Assembly (NCBI GenBank): GCA_002286855.1
Contig: NRSV01000010.1
Location: 62,001 to 126,000, forward strand
Origin: Bipolaris cookei
Lineage: Eukaryota; Ascomycota; Dothideomycetes; Pleosporales; Pleosporaceae
Length of the DNA stretch: 64,000 bases
Direction: 5' to 3'
In this document: one piece after another, positions 32,988-45,053 of the stretch
Layout of the letters: every line of letters starts with the position of its first letter
How positions within the stretch are numbered: the first letter of the stretch is position 1
Position numbers and translations under genes: made by a program
The notes under the pieces: model-generated
Databases searched by the model: none
Told to the model about the DNA's origin: nothing
The model's input: only the letters and a program-made list of their open reading frames with translations

Positions 32988-35900
32988 ATGGCCCCCCTTC
33001 AATCGCCCGACTTCGACCTGGCAAAGTGCCTCAACGGCGAGCAGCAGTTGGTGTATGTTTACCGCCTCGCACTCTTTCTCTCTGCCACCCACCAACCTTC
33101 TAACACACTCTTCCAGCACCTGGGACGTCGCATATCGCGCCCTCTGTGACCCTGCAACCGCGTCCAAAAGCGATGCCCTACGCGCCTTCCTCTCTACCAA
33201 GGAAAACATCGACACCCTCATCCACCCATGGCGGCCCTTCCCAGACCCGTCTTCGCAGGAAAAGTCAAAGTTTGAATCCAAGACAGCGCCTATCAGCGTC
33301 ACTCCCGCTCAAAGCGACCACTATGATGTAGAGGAGATTAAAGAAGACAGCCTGTGGCTGGCCAAGGAAGCGCAAATCTCAGAATACGCAGCCTTGCAGC
33401 TTGTTGTCCAGGAATGGCAGGGTCGCCCTGCAGCCCAGCTGTTGAGTGGCCTGACGGAAGAGGAGGCGCTCAGTGTGCAAGACGCGGCCGGAATCGCCAA
33501 CCTGGGCGCCTCGACCTTTGTCCCAAACTCGTCCCTCCTCGCAACACCGCTCGCTTCCAAGACCGCCCATCTCGATACAAAGAACCAGCGCCGCCTGCAC
33601 ATCCTCGACATCTATCACTCGACCTGTGCCTCCATCATTCGCATAAGTCAGCTTCTGGTCTCATGGGGCTGCGCATCCAATCTGCGCAATCAGACCATAT
33701 ATGGCACCGAATACCTCAGCATTGGCGCCGGATGGATTGAAGAGCTCGGCCAGACTATCGCGGCAGCACAGGATGGGCCCTCGGGTGGAAAGGCACTAGA
33801 TGAATGCCTCAGGGCCTTTTCAAAGAGATGCGATTCCTTGGATACCGGCTATGCATGGAACGTGGACGATTCAATACTCGAAGCAGCGTCCGAGAAGTGG
33901 GTCGTCGCCCAAACCACCGAGTTGCTACACATTCTCCACTTGGCACTAGTACATGCCGATTTGGTTGCCAAAGATTTCCTTCCAGCGGCCACGATTGAAG
34001 ATTGGCTCAAGGCATTTAGTTTCCGCGGCTTCTTTCGCGAATTTCCTGCAGTCACTACTCGCCAGGAGCCTCTTATCCCCGTCATTCAACTCTTGACTTC
34101 ACTCATGTCCCTGACAATCTTGAAGGTCGACAAGATTATGGACGATCTCGAATCTAGCGATTGCAACACCTGGCATTCTTCGTCGTACATCCTAAACACT
34201 AATGTTGTAGAAACCATCACAACTATATTCGGAGAGGCCAAGGTATTGGGTGCTAGTCCTGCCACACCACCCATGTTTGCCTGGGCCCTCGTAACGTGGA
34301 AACTTACGAGCCGTGCGAGCTATGAGGAACAAGAACGCGACCGTCTCCTCGAATCATCAAATGGCGCTGGAAACACCGAATCCGAGCTGTCATCCCTTGA
34401 GGAGGCTGCTTTGGTAATTACAAAACTTGAGAACCACGAGCTGTTCGACGGCAAAATGCCGTACGAAGACCTTGCCACCGTCAGCTCAACAGCAGGTGTC
34501 CTGGCTATCATCAACCAGCTTGTCGAAACCAGTCTCCCTGCGTTTGGCACGTCCATTGATCGGATATCTCAGGACAGAGTTCGATTGCTGTTCCTTCACG
34601 TAGTTCGTGCTGCTGTTGGGAGTGAGATTGTCGCATATAGTCCAGATCTCATTGTCACAACATACACTATTCTGGCTGGTGACAACACATTTCGCCAGTG
34701 GGACAATGGCCAGTTCGCGCGCCACGCTGATCCGATTGTGGCATACTTCCTCGAGGACGAATACATCCTCAGGCCAATGTTGCTCAATGAAGCCCGCTTG
34801 CGGTATCCATATGAGATGACACCGTTTCTGAAATTCTGCAGCGCATTGACTCGTGGAGATAAGACGATGCAGAACGGCATGCCTTCGTTTGTTGATAAGC
34901 TTGCGAACCACAACCGCTTGATGCAACGCCTTCCAGATGGATTCCGTGACTATCAGCTAACGCGTGAAGAGGAGAATGCCAACTGGGTAGAACTTACGGC
35001 TGATCTCCCCTTGTTTTCTTCTGCAGGCTCATCCGTCTTTGGTGCCCAGCGTCGCTTGATGGCCTCGGGCAGCTCAAGACATGCACATGGATTTTCTACC
35101 ATCCCGGCTGGCACAGAGGGCATCATAGTCGACGACAACTCACAGCCATATGTAGCTGTCTGGCATCACCAGCATTCCACCTTGTCATACCTTGTTGAAC
35201 TTCTTTCAACATATCCCGTCGGAAGCAGCAAAGTTGAGACTGCTACCCAGCGACCCGCGTCTCGTGAGAGTGTTGTAGAAGTCATTGGCCTTTTTTCTGA
35301 CCTGATACACTCATCCTTGCACTCATCCGAGGGCATCTGCTCATCTGAGCTTCTAGAGGCGATTGGCATCGGAGCTGAGGGTAGTGTGGACACTGTTAAC
35401 ATTGTGCTCGCGATTTTCGAAGAAGAACTCTTATATCTCTGTCAAGAACCCAGCAACGAGGTTTCCTTGGAGCTATTGGTCAACTGCACTCATTTCTTGG
35501 AAGCTTTGGTCATTGTTTCCCCTCAAAGAGTATGGCCGTGGCTCGCCAGGAGCAGGTTATTGGAGGGCGATGGCAACGGAAGCTTGGCAACCATCCTAAT
35601 CAGCACTGAGATGGTTCTTGGACGATACGACTTCCTTCTTGGGTGTATTCGACTCTACAAAGGTCTTGTTAAAGATGCTGTCTATCGATCCGTGTCCCGC
35701 AAAGTCCCCACAAAGGCGCTCAGTCGGTTCAATGCATTGGCTCCCGCCGACAGCGGTACTTCGGACAAAATTATGAGCACCATTCTGTTCACTTTTGGTC
35801 GAACTCTTGCTAGTATATACGAGAACTCGCTTAACTGGAAGTACTCGCAGCCGGACCACCGCCCCGAGATCAATACTGCCATTTGCGAAGTCTTTACCAC

Positions 35901-38685
35901 AATCTTGAGCCTTGCATACAGCGTCGACGATGCGCCAAAGCTATCTACCAAGCTCACAAAATCCATTGCACCTATCGCTGAATATCTCACGCAACTCTAT
36001 CTTGCTGGCTCCGACACCAACCTGCCTACAAACCCGCTCATGACATCTTTGATCATCGGTGTCAGCCCCAATGACAACACCTTGCTCACAACTTCAGGTG
36101 CACTATGGACTCAACAGACCCAAAGCACCTTGGCATTTGCCGACCTGCTTGTTCGAATTGCCATGCTGCTTAACAAGCCCTGGACTCATCTGGAGCAGCA
36201 ACTCTTCAAAGCAACACCGTTACTAGCCCGACTGTACGCCACAAGTGACAAGTGGAAGTCCCAGGTCGTGCTGTTGTTGGAAGCTCTGGTCCGTGGCGCG
36301 GTTCGTGTTACAACCCAAGAAGAGTCAGAAACGGCCGACAAGAAGACTGAGCAGCGAGAACCGCCTTCGCTACTAGGCCATCTGGGGCCACGAACTGCGA
36401 AGAACTTCCTCAGTGTGCTTTCTCGACTAGATGAGCCACTAAAGATCGTGGATATCCAACGGAATGTGTGGAACTTACTTTCAGCTGTAGTAACGTGCAA
36501 GCAGCAATGGTTCTCTCTGTATCTGCTTACCGGAAATACTCCACGAGAAACGATTCGAAGCAAAAGAAATGTAGCCCAGGATTCAAGGAACAAAGCCCTG
36601 CTTACGCAAGCTTTCGATGCGTTGTCTAATATGACTCTCCCAGAGAAGGAACCTGCTGGCGTTTCATGGCCGCTATTTACAGCCATGCTCGAGTTCGTCT
36701 CTTCAGCACAAAACAACTGGTCGTGGGCAATGGGCGACTTACGGCAGCGTAAAGACTTGATTCAGAAATTGCTCGCATTCCTCAAATGGATGGCAAAGCA
36801 GTCTAAACAACCGCGAATGAGCAACAATGAAGAGACGCTGGAGCGTTCGTTCCAAAATAAGTTTGCGTCTCTCGCCTGCGAGGTCATTGCTATGTACCTT
36901 CACAGCTCGCGACAGGTCGGTGACATTACCGTACTGAAAGACGTCGTCCCCAGCTTGACGTACTTGGAAGATACCGCTTTGGATCTGCCATCTTACAGTA
37001 CGTCGCTGCACGGATATTTGAAGCAGAACCTGGAGCAACAGTACCTTGGTGTCTCTCTAGCGAACCTCAAGCGGACTACTTTGTGCCCTGAGACCTTTGG
37101 ACGAGCATTCTTCTATGACGTTGATCTTGCTCAGCAACTCCTGGGTTTCAACAGCAAGTGGGCTGGTCCTAGGGAAGGCACAGGTTTCGCATCTGAAGTT
37201 GAGAAGGCAAACTACAACCTAGGACTCGTAGAATCCCAAGTCTTGTTACTTCACGGTTGGAAGCTGTTGGCTCTGGAGCTTAACCAGGTGGTAGCAAAGG
37301 ACGAGCGAATCGTCAAGATCCTCATTGGTGTTGTTCAAAAGTGCATGGCCGCCAATACACAGTCGAACCTCCCGGAAGCATTGTTTGGTCAGCTCATGGT
37401 CGTGCGAGCGGATCTGGCATTTGCTTTACTGAAGAAGCTTGTAGAGGCCAAGGTCCGAACTACAGAAGCGCGTCAATTACTTAGCCCAATATGGAGCGCC
37501 ATTCGCGCCTCTACTCCGGACTTCGATAGTATTTTCTCCAGCGACTCGGTTCATTACTACCGATCCTTGCTACGCATCCTCTACCTCGCTCTTCACTTCC
37601 ATCTGATTGAGGATACCGACCAGTCCAGCGATGCCTCGTTCCGCTCAAGCTTCCGTGGCACGATGCCGAGTAGCCACAACAGCTACACTGAGCCCATCTC
37701 CACACAGCTCCTCGAAATTCTGACCGATACAGTAGCTAAGGGGTTCCGTAGCTTGGCCACACAGCTACACGCGGAACCCTTATCCGTCTTACCATCTGAC
37801 TTTGCTCTCCTCACTGCGCTGCTACAGCGCATCATCGCGATACCAGAAATGTCCAAGTGGCAGCAACAAGCAGCGCTTCTCTTTGCAAACAACAACACAG
37901 TACGCTACGCCACCAGCCTGTTCTCCTGGGCCGATCGCCTCGCAATATCACACAATGGCGTGGACGATCCTATCTACGGCGAGCTAAGCATCCTCTTCTT
38001 GCTGTCGCTGTCAAGCATCCAAGCTCTAGCCGAGACTATGGCTGTCGAAGGTATCCTCAGCCAACTCAACACGGCAAACATTATGAACTACTACCGTCGC
38101 GTAAACGGCACTGGTCCATTTGACAGCCCGGTTCGCATGTACTCTGTCTGGACCAAGGGAATTCTTCCCCTCTGCCTCAACCTCCTCTTATCAGTCGGAC
38201 CCCCCATTGCTGGCGAGATCTCCTCATTCCTCAACCAATTTCCTGAACAGTTGGCCCGCTCGGCATCAAGCATCAACTCATCAAATTCATCGTCTCGTCA
38301 CGCAGCCAACAGCAACAAGATCACGCTTTCTGTGGCATCTGAAATACACAGTCTGGCACTTATCGCCGCGATCCTAGAAAACGTGCGCAAACAAGGACCT
38401 AAGCTAGGTATTCAGGCCAACGAAGTGGCACTTCTGGAATGGGAAAAAGATGCCGTCAAAGAAGATGTGGAGAGTTGGTTATCGCGTAAGAGCGCGCTTA
38501 GAGAACGCCTTGTTGCGGTTGATGAGAAGGAGTTGGACATGCTGAATCGTGTCAAGGGCAAGAGAGAGGATGCGCCGAATGAATTGGAAGAGAGGGTCGT
38601 GGCAGAGCTCGAGGATGCGAGGACATGTATGGTTGGGGGTGCGAACGGTGGTGGGAGCGGTAATGGGGATAGTACAAGGAAGTAA
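32988..38685 (+). CDS. NUP188: Nucleoporin Nup188
   Basis: Large alpha-solenoid scaffold nucleoporin of the inner ring of the nuclear pore. Exon 1 is 32988-33052 and exon 2 is 33117-38685; the GTATGT donor and TTCCAG acceptor join LNGEQQLV to TWDVAYRAL, giving 1877 residues, within the family range. The N-terminal pattern (KCLNGEQQLVTWDVAYRAL, KFESKTAPI, EDSLWLAKEAQI, VQDAAG) and RYPYEMTPFLKFCSAL fit Nup188 better than the related Nup192. The rest is helical repeats without catalytic motifs. A Gly/Asn-rich tail closes the protein. It is divergent from TRP1 over 682 bp. Distinguishing Nup188 from Nup192 rests on remembered pattern similarity. Confidence 0.85.
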
Positions 38686-39518
38686 AAGGAACTTGTTAAG
38701 GCGGTTTTGTAATCTTTTTTTCTTTTCGACTATCGTAGGATATGAGACGATGCAGGCTTATGCACTTCTGTTCTTTTTGATAGAAAAGAAATGGTGGTTT
38801 TTTCTTTACTTTTGGGAGGGTTCGTGCTTGTCCCTTTTGCGCAAGGCCAGGTGCTAAAAAGCAGGCGCATAACTCTAGGGTATTTTGGATATGGCTTTGA
38901 AGCTGAACAACTGAGGATGTAGCACATGGACAAGAGCTCTCGGAAATAAGGTTCGAGATGCTAAATCGCCTTGTAGATTACCTAACAGAGATGCATTGGG
39001 ATCAGCATTACGTCACATATCAGACTCTCAAGACAGATCCAAGAACAATCATCGTAAGACTGTGGCCTCAATGTGCGTGTCGTCTCAAAAGCGTGGTAGC
39101 ATGCTGGATTCACCAAAGGCATGTGTGTATGCATTCATGTTGCGGTCACAATGTGCAGATGTCACAAGGGGAATGTTGGAAAAAGAGTATACCTCGGGTG
39201 TTTGCCCGTTCCTATCCCATTGGTGACGTGACTATGCGCGGCTCGGAAGGCTGGGCGGGTTCAACAGGGTCTCGCAGTCATTTAACTTCCTGGTCTCCCC
39301 ACAACAAAACAAGCTTGTGACGGGCTTGAGATAATTGCTGTTAAGCCCTCGATTCTTAAGCTTTCAGTCTCGGTTTATACAAGAATCGCAAGGCAACCAA
39401 GCCTGCGCCCCAACGGCACTTCTCTTCCGTAGCTTCCGCGGTTGTTCTTTCAGCTCCACCGCGGCATCCCGAAATCATCGCTTCTTCTCGCTACCAAGCT
39501 ACCCCAGCAATCCCCGAC
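38686..39518. other. Intergenic, no supported gene
   Basis: About 830 bp: 3' region of NUP188 (T-rich) and 5' region of the syntaxin gene. Short frames near 38958-39320 have no domain. Confidence 0.5.
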
Positions 39519-40737
39519 ATGTCGCAGAATTACCAGCAATACGGTGGGAATCCCTACGGCCAGGCCGAAGAAGGATACGGTGCGCAATCGAATCCATACG
39601 GCGGGAGTGGCGGCTATGGCTCGTCCAACCCGTACGGCGGAGGCGTAAGTAGTCGCATTCCATAACACGACAAAACAAGACTAATGCGACAGCATAGTAT
39701 GACGAGCCGCAGCAGCAGCTGAACCCTCCCGCGCCTCTCCAGCGCCATGGCGAGTCCAATTACTCGCAGCCATCGCAATACTCGCAAGCTGGTGCCTTGA
39801 GCTCAGCGCAAACGAATGGGCAAAATGTCCCTCATACAGACGTACCCATCAACGGCTTGCCTGGCCAAGGCAATACCATGGGGGCGCCTGGGTCCCAGCC
39901 TCTGAGCCGAGATGACTTCTTCACGCGCATCGAAGGCGCAAAGCAGCGCATCGGTCAGCTTACTTCGGATATCCAAGCCATTGCCAATATTCACCAGCGC
40001 ATGCTCTCCTCACCCGACAACCGCTCCAGTGCCGAACTCGAGGCTATTGTAACCAACACACAGATCAGGAACACACAAATCAAGGACGAGATTAAGTTTC
40101 TGGAAAAGGACGCCTCACGGGACCCCAATGACAAGACAAAGAGGTCTCAGGTCGAGGCGCTCAAGAGGACATTCAAGAGCCAGCTCGAGGACTTTCAGAA
40201 GGAGGAGGCTGATTATTCCAAGAGGTACCGTGAGGCTATTGGCAGGCAATACCGCATCATCAACCCAGATGCTACAGACGCCGAAGTCGAAGAGGTTGCC
40301 AATGCCGACTTGGGCGACGAGGGTATCTTTACCCAAGCTGTAAGTGCAAACCAAAAGCTGCATAGCAAGAAATGCCCCATCTAACACCTCAACAGCTCAA
40401 ATCAAACCGCAGCGGCCAAGCAGCAAGCGTCCTCGGTGCCGTCCGCGCCCGCCACAACGACATCCAGCGCATCGAAAAGACAATGAGCGAGCTCGCCCTT
40501 CTCTTCACCCAACTCAACGAGCAGGTCATGTACCAAGAACCGCAGATCCAGCAAGCCGAGCAGCAAACCGTCCAAGTCAAAGATGACACCGAAAACGCAA
40601 ACAAGCAGCTAGAAGAGGGTATCAAGTCGGCGAGGCGCGCGCGGAAACTCAAATGGTACATTCTTATCACTGTCATCGCTATTCTGTGCGTTATCGCGCT
40701 CGTGCTGGGACTTTACTTTGGGTTGAAGAATAATTAG
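39519..40737 (+). CDS. Plasma-membrane syntaxin, Sso1/Psy1-type t-SNARE
   Basis: Qa-SNARE for fusion of exocytic vesicles with the plasma membrane. Exons 39519-39644, 39698-40339 and 40396-40737 give 369 residues; donors are GTAAGT in both introns. At the second exon the acceptor CATAG at 39697 is required, because the earlier CAG gives a stop. The N-terminus is low-complexity with NPYGG-type repeats, longer than in yeast Sso1. The Habc domain starts near DDFFTRIEGAKQRIGQL. The SNARE helix runs through RHNDIQRIEKTMSELALLF to the QAEQQTVQVKDD region. A basic RRARKLKWY border precedes the C-terminal membrane anchor (ILITVIAILCVIALVLGLYF) with a short lumenal end. Confidence 0.93.
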
Positions 40738-42699
40738 ATGGGACAGCGGTGTACTGTGGGGTACGACGATGGTGGTGATGACGTATGTATATAACGGGCT
40801 TATGGGAATGAGGGAATGCAGGATGAATGGGATGAATGGAAATACGTATGGGATCAATGCGGGGGCTTGTACGGTTTCTTTTTTTACCTTTTTTCTTTCT
40901 TATATTATGATGATAAAGTAATTAATTCTGGGATGACGACGCTGCGGACATTACGTGTGTGCTGTGTAGGCAAAAAGAGATGCCAATTGTGGGTATCTGT
41001 GGTAAATCAATGGGTATGATGAGAAGGGAAGACCAAATGCTATAATTTTGATGAGGTCAGTGTGTTTCTCTCGTTAGGGTATGTATTTCTGGGAGATGTG
41101 GGGAATATGGTGATGACATGCTTTTGCACTATCGCAATAAAAGCCAGAGGATTGAGGCAAGGCGAAAAGAAGGAATCCAAAAACACGATTACGGGATCAG
41201 TAAAACGAGGGAGGTGTATGGTGATAGTGTTGCATCGATAATGTGGTAGAGTACCAACAGAAGGACACGAGGTGGCGCTTGTCGTATTTTAGTGGTAGTC
41301 TAGTAGTTGGGGAACGAATGGCTATTTTTGGGGCGCTTGGGAATTGGCGGTGGCGAGGGCGCGTGTGGAAGCAGTGGTTTTTTGGCTAGGGTCGTGTGGC
41401 TGTGTTATTGTTGATGGTGCTGTCGCATGTGAAAATGGATTCGGGGTGTGTTTGGTACGCGAGTGGTCTTCTATGCACACTAAGGTGGTGCATGACCAAG
41501 GCGAAATATTCGGCAACGGTCTTTTCTAGCGCAAAAGCTCAACGCAGAGATATGCAGACAGGTTATGTACTAGGTATTTGATAAATCCCATCTGAATGCG
41601 AAGGGGCGTATGCACGTGTACTTACCTTACCATGTGCAGAAGTGCCTCATCTCGCAACACAACTGGTGACCCCCCAACCCCACAGTTTAAAATATGGATA
41701 GTCAGGGACGCTCAACGCGGCTTCAAATAAAACACGATGACGAAAGGTATCGCTTCACTCAAACCAGTGAGCGTCATTCGATCAGCGTAAAAGTGGATCT
41801 GGACGTGTGAAAGCTGAAACCAAGCATCGGTGTTTTAGAACCTTCCCACAGCAGGCAAAAATAAGTCTCTGTTTCCATGCCAGTTCGCAAGTTGCATGAT
41901 TACATGCAGGTAATTTTCATTGTTATCGGGAACATGTCATCATTCCCCGCTGCTTCGTGCAGAAATACTAGTAACAAGCCTTCCCGTCTTTTTCCCAGAA
42001 AGCTAATCTCGGGCCCGGGGCATGGTGCCAGGTAGGGTGACGGCGATACAAGGGGGGGTATGCCTGCATGGTATTCTGATCGGCTGTTGCAACAAAAAAA
42101 GGTGGGAAGACAGTTGACAATAGAGAAGTGATTGACGTGCAAACGCGTGTCTCGTTCCCACTCTTTTTTTTATCAGAGTGAGAAGGATGGTGGACAGTCG
42201 ATCCAAGCATCGTCGCCACGGCGGCCGGGTGGTCTTGGAAGAGCTTACTGGGGGCCCTAGTCTGCGCTTGAGTGCATCTTGGCGCCTTAGTCAGGGGTTG
42301 GCGCTTTTTGTAACGAGCGTGTGTGGCCAATCAGCGGGGCCAGGCGTATGTCCCGCTAAAATTGGACGCGTCGCCTTTTTGCGTCTGGCATGTCTGGCAT
42401 GTCTGGGGCCTGCCCAGCGGTATTAATCTTGTTTGTGGGTTTCCCCCGTCCTTGTTCATTGATAACCCGCCTTCACGTACCCTTCATTGTGTCTGTCGCT
42501 TTCTCTCTTACTACAACCACCCTTTTTTCTTTTTCACTTTCACCTAATTTCCATTGCAACTTCGTACACTCGTTTTATACGGGAGTTGCTTTGCTCGCTG
42601 TCTCCCCGACCACGCTTTCCCTCCTGTGCACTCGCTTGCTTTCTCTACTGAACTGAAAGACGATTCGTAATCCTCATCATCAGCTACAAATCTAGCACC
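40738..42699. other. Intergenic, no supported gene
   Basis: Nearly 2 kb. The part before 42700 is C/T-rich and is the likely promoter and leader of the GH72 gene. Short frames (for example 41968-42330 minus) have no family features. Confidence 0.5.
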
Positions 42700-44171
42700 A
42701 TGAAGACCTATATCTTTGCAGTCGCCCTAGCGGCTACGGCTGCTGCCAAGCCGACAGAGCAGAAGCGTGCTTCCAAGATCACCCCAGTGACTGTCAAGGG
42801 AAACGGTACGTTGTTCTTTGTGAATTGAGCCATCGCTGCGATTGCTGACTGAAGCCAGCTTTCTGGGCCGGCGACGAGCGCTTCTACATCCGTGGTGTTG
42901 ACTACCAACCCGGTGGTGCATCTGACGCAAAGGACCCCATTGCCGACGAGGAAGGTTGCAAGCGTGACATCTCCAAGTTCAAGGAGCTCGGCATCAACAC
43001 TGTCCGTGTCTATACTGTTGACAACAGTGCTAACCACGACACCTGCATGAATCTCCTCGCCGACGCCGGCATCTACCTGGCTCTTGACGTCAACACTCCC
43101 AAGTACTCAATCAACCGTGCGGATCCTCAGAAGTCGTACAACAAGGTCTACCTCCAGAGCTTGTTCGCTACCGTCGAGATGTTCGCCAAGTACGACAACA
43201 CTCTGTTGTTCTTCTCTGGCAACGAAGTCATCAACGATGACAAGACGACTAACTGCGCTCCTTACGTCAAGGCCGTCACTCGCGACCTCAAGTCATACAT
43301 GAACGCCCGTGGTCTCCGCAAGGTCCCCGTCGGGTACTCTGCCGCTGACGTCGAGTCCAACCGCTACGAAATGGCCGATTACATGAACTGCGGCGACGAC
43401 TCTGTCCGCAGTGACTTTTTCGGCTTCAACGACTACTCCTGGTGCGATCCCTCTTCGTACGAGACATCTGGCTGGAACATCAAGGTGCAAAAGTTTGCCA
43501 ACTACAGTATCCCCATTTTGTGAGTTCCCCTTTACACATAAAATAAGCATCAGCATTTTCTAACACACGAAAGCCTCTCCGAGTACGGTTGCAACACCAA
43601 TACGCGCAAATTCGAAGAAGTAAAAGCCCTGTACGACCCCAAAATGACCAAATCATACAGCGGCGGCCTCGTCTACGAGTACTCGCAAGAAGACTCAAAC
43701 TACGGCCTCGTCGAGATCAACGACGGCTCCGTCAAGGAACTCTCCGATTTCACCGCCCTCAAGTCCGCCTTCGCGGGTACCCCCAACCCCACTGGTGACG
43801 GCGGCTACCTCGCCAACGGCCAGGCATCGCAGTGCCCCTCGCAGTCCAAGACCTGGGATGTCACGCTTAAGAGCAACGAGTTGCCCAGCTTGCCTGATGG
43901 TGCAAAGGATTTCTTCAACAAGGGCGCTGGTGATGGTCCCGGTCTCAAGGGTGATGGATCGCAGGATTCGGGTTCTTCCACCCCTGATATCGGTGATGCG
44001 AGTTCCGGTGCTGTTACATCGGGTGGCAAGACGCCTACGTCTACGGGCTCTCCGACGAACTCTCCTGGTGCGGCTGCTAATGTACGTCCTATGAGCTTTG
44101 GTCTTGCGCCGATTGTTTGCGGTGTTGTTGTGCTTGCTTCTTCGCTTTTCGGTGGCGCGCTTGTTTTGTAA
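42700..44171 (+). CDS. GH72 beta-1,3-glucanosyltransferase, GPI-anchored (GEL/GAS)
   Basis: Cell-surface transglycosylase that cuts and rejoins beta-1,3-glucan to elongate wall glucan. Exons 42700-42805, 42859-43519 and 43574-44171 give 454 residues; donors are GTACGT and GTGAGT. Signal peptide residues 1-16. The catalytic acid/base Glu lies in FFSGNEVIND (about 158) and the nucleophile Glu in FLSEYGCN (about 259, completed only by the second splice), matching GAS-family spacing. Conserved cysteines occur in CNCx-type positions (EEGCKRD, DTCMNLL, YMNCGDD, YGCNTN). The C-terminal CBM43 (X8) module is absent; instead a Ser/Gly/Thr-rich linker leads to a hydrophobic GPI-signal tail. This places it with the shorter GEL1-like class. 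Confidence 0.95.
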
Positions 44172-45053
44172 GCTATTTACAGCACACTGCCTACCTTCGC
44201 GGGTTATTATATCAAACTCAATTTTTTTCTACTACACCTTTTTTTGGTGCGCGCTATCCTAGATTATTTCATCATCCAGACCTGTTTCTTATAAAGAATG
44301 GCTCGCGGATCGATGTAGTGCAACGACCCAGTGCGGGCAACGTTTTTTTTTAGCTTTGGCAATCTGGGCATTTTTTTAGACGTAAAAATTTCAATCTTCT
44401 CTTTGTTCATATTCTTTGTTTTCTTGAACTACGTAGCCATCCTTCACGTTCAATACCATGTTATGCCGAGTTTCCACACACACACACCTATGTTTTTTTT
44501 CCTTCCTGTCTTGCTTTTCGTCAATATTAAAGTTGATTGTATTCCCGTTTTTGCATTCATTGCCACGGCAAATAATATCCACTTCCCTATAGAATCGCGC
44601 CCCCCCCCCCCAAAAAAAAGAAACGTATATTCAAGATACGTGTTATAAACTTTAAAAGGAAAAAAGGTGCACTTTATTTGTTACTGTAAAGTCATACATA
44701 CCACGCATTTAGCCTAAAAAAAGGACCCCGTGGTTTCAAAAAAGTTAGCATTGCACGGTCTGTCAGCTGAACGGTTCATGCTATAGAAGCAGAAGAAGGA
44801 AAAGGAGAAGTCTGAGACTCTAGCTCTAAGGGGAAGCGGGGGGTTGGCGCAGGGAAAGAATGACAACTTCTTGGGTATGTCCTTGCCATTAATAACAAAA
44901 CTTGAAACGTGTGACAGTGTAGTCCATTGTTACAACTCCAGAAACATGTGACTTTAATGTTCACATGGCTATATCCACAAAAGTCCGTGATACATCACTA
45001 CACTGCACAAATAAAACTGGTATATTGTCAGGCATGGCATTTTGTGCCATCTA
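44172..45053. other. Convergent intergenic region, no supported gene
   Basis: About 880 bp between converging genes. A/T-rich with homopolymers (poly-T near 44340, poly-C and poly-A near 44600-44630). Likely 3' untranslated regions and terminators of both genes. Confidence 0.55.
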
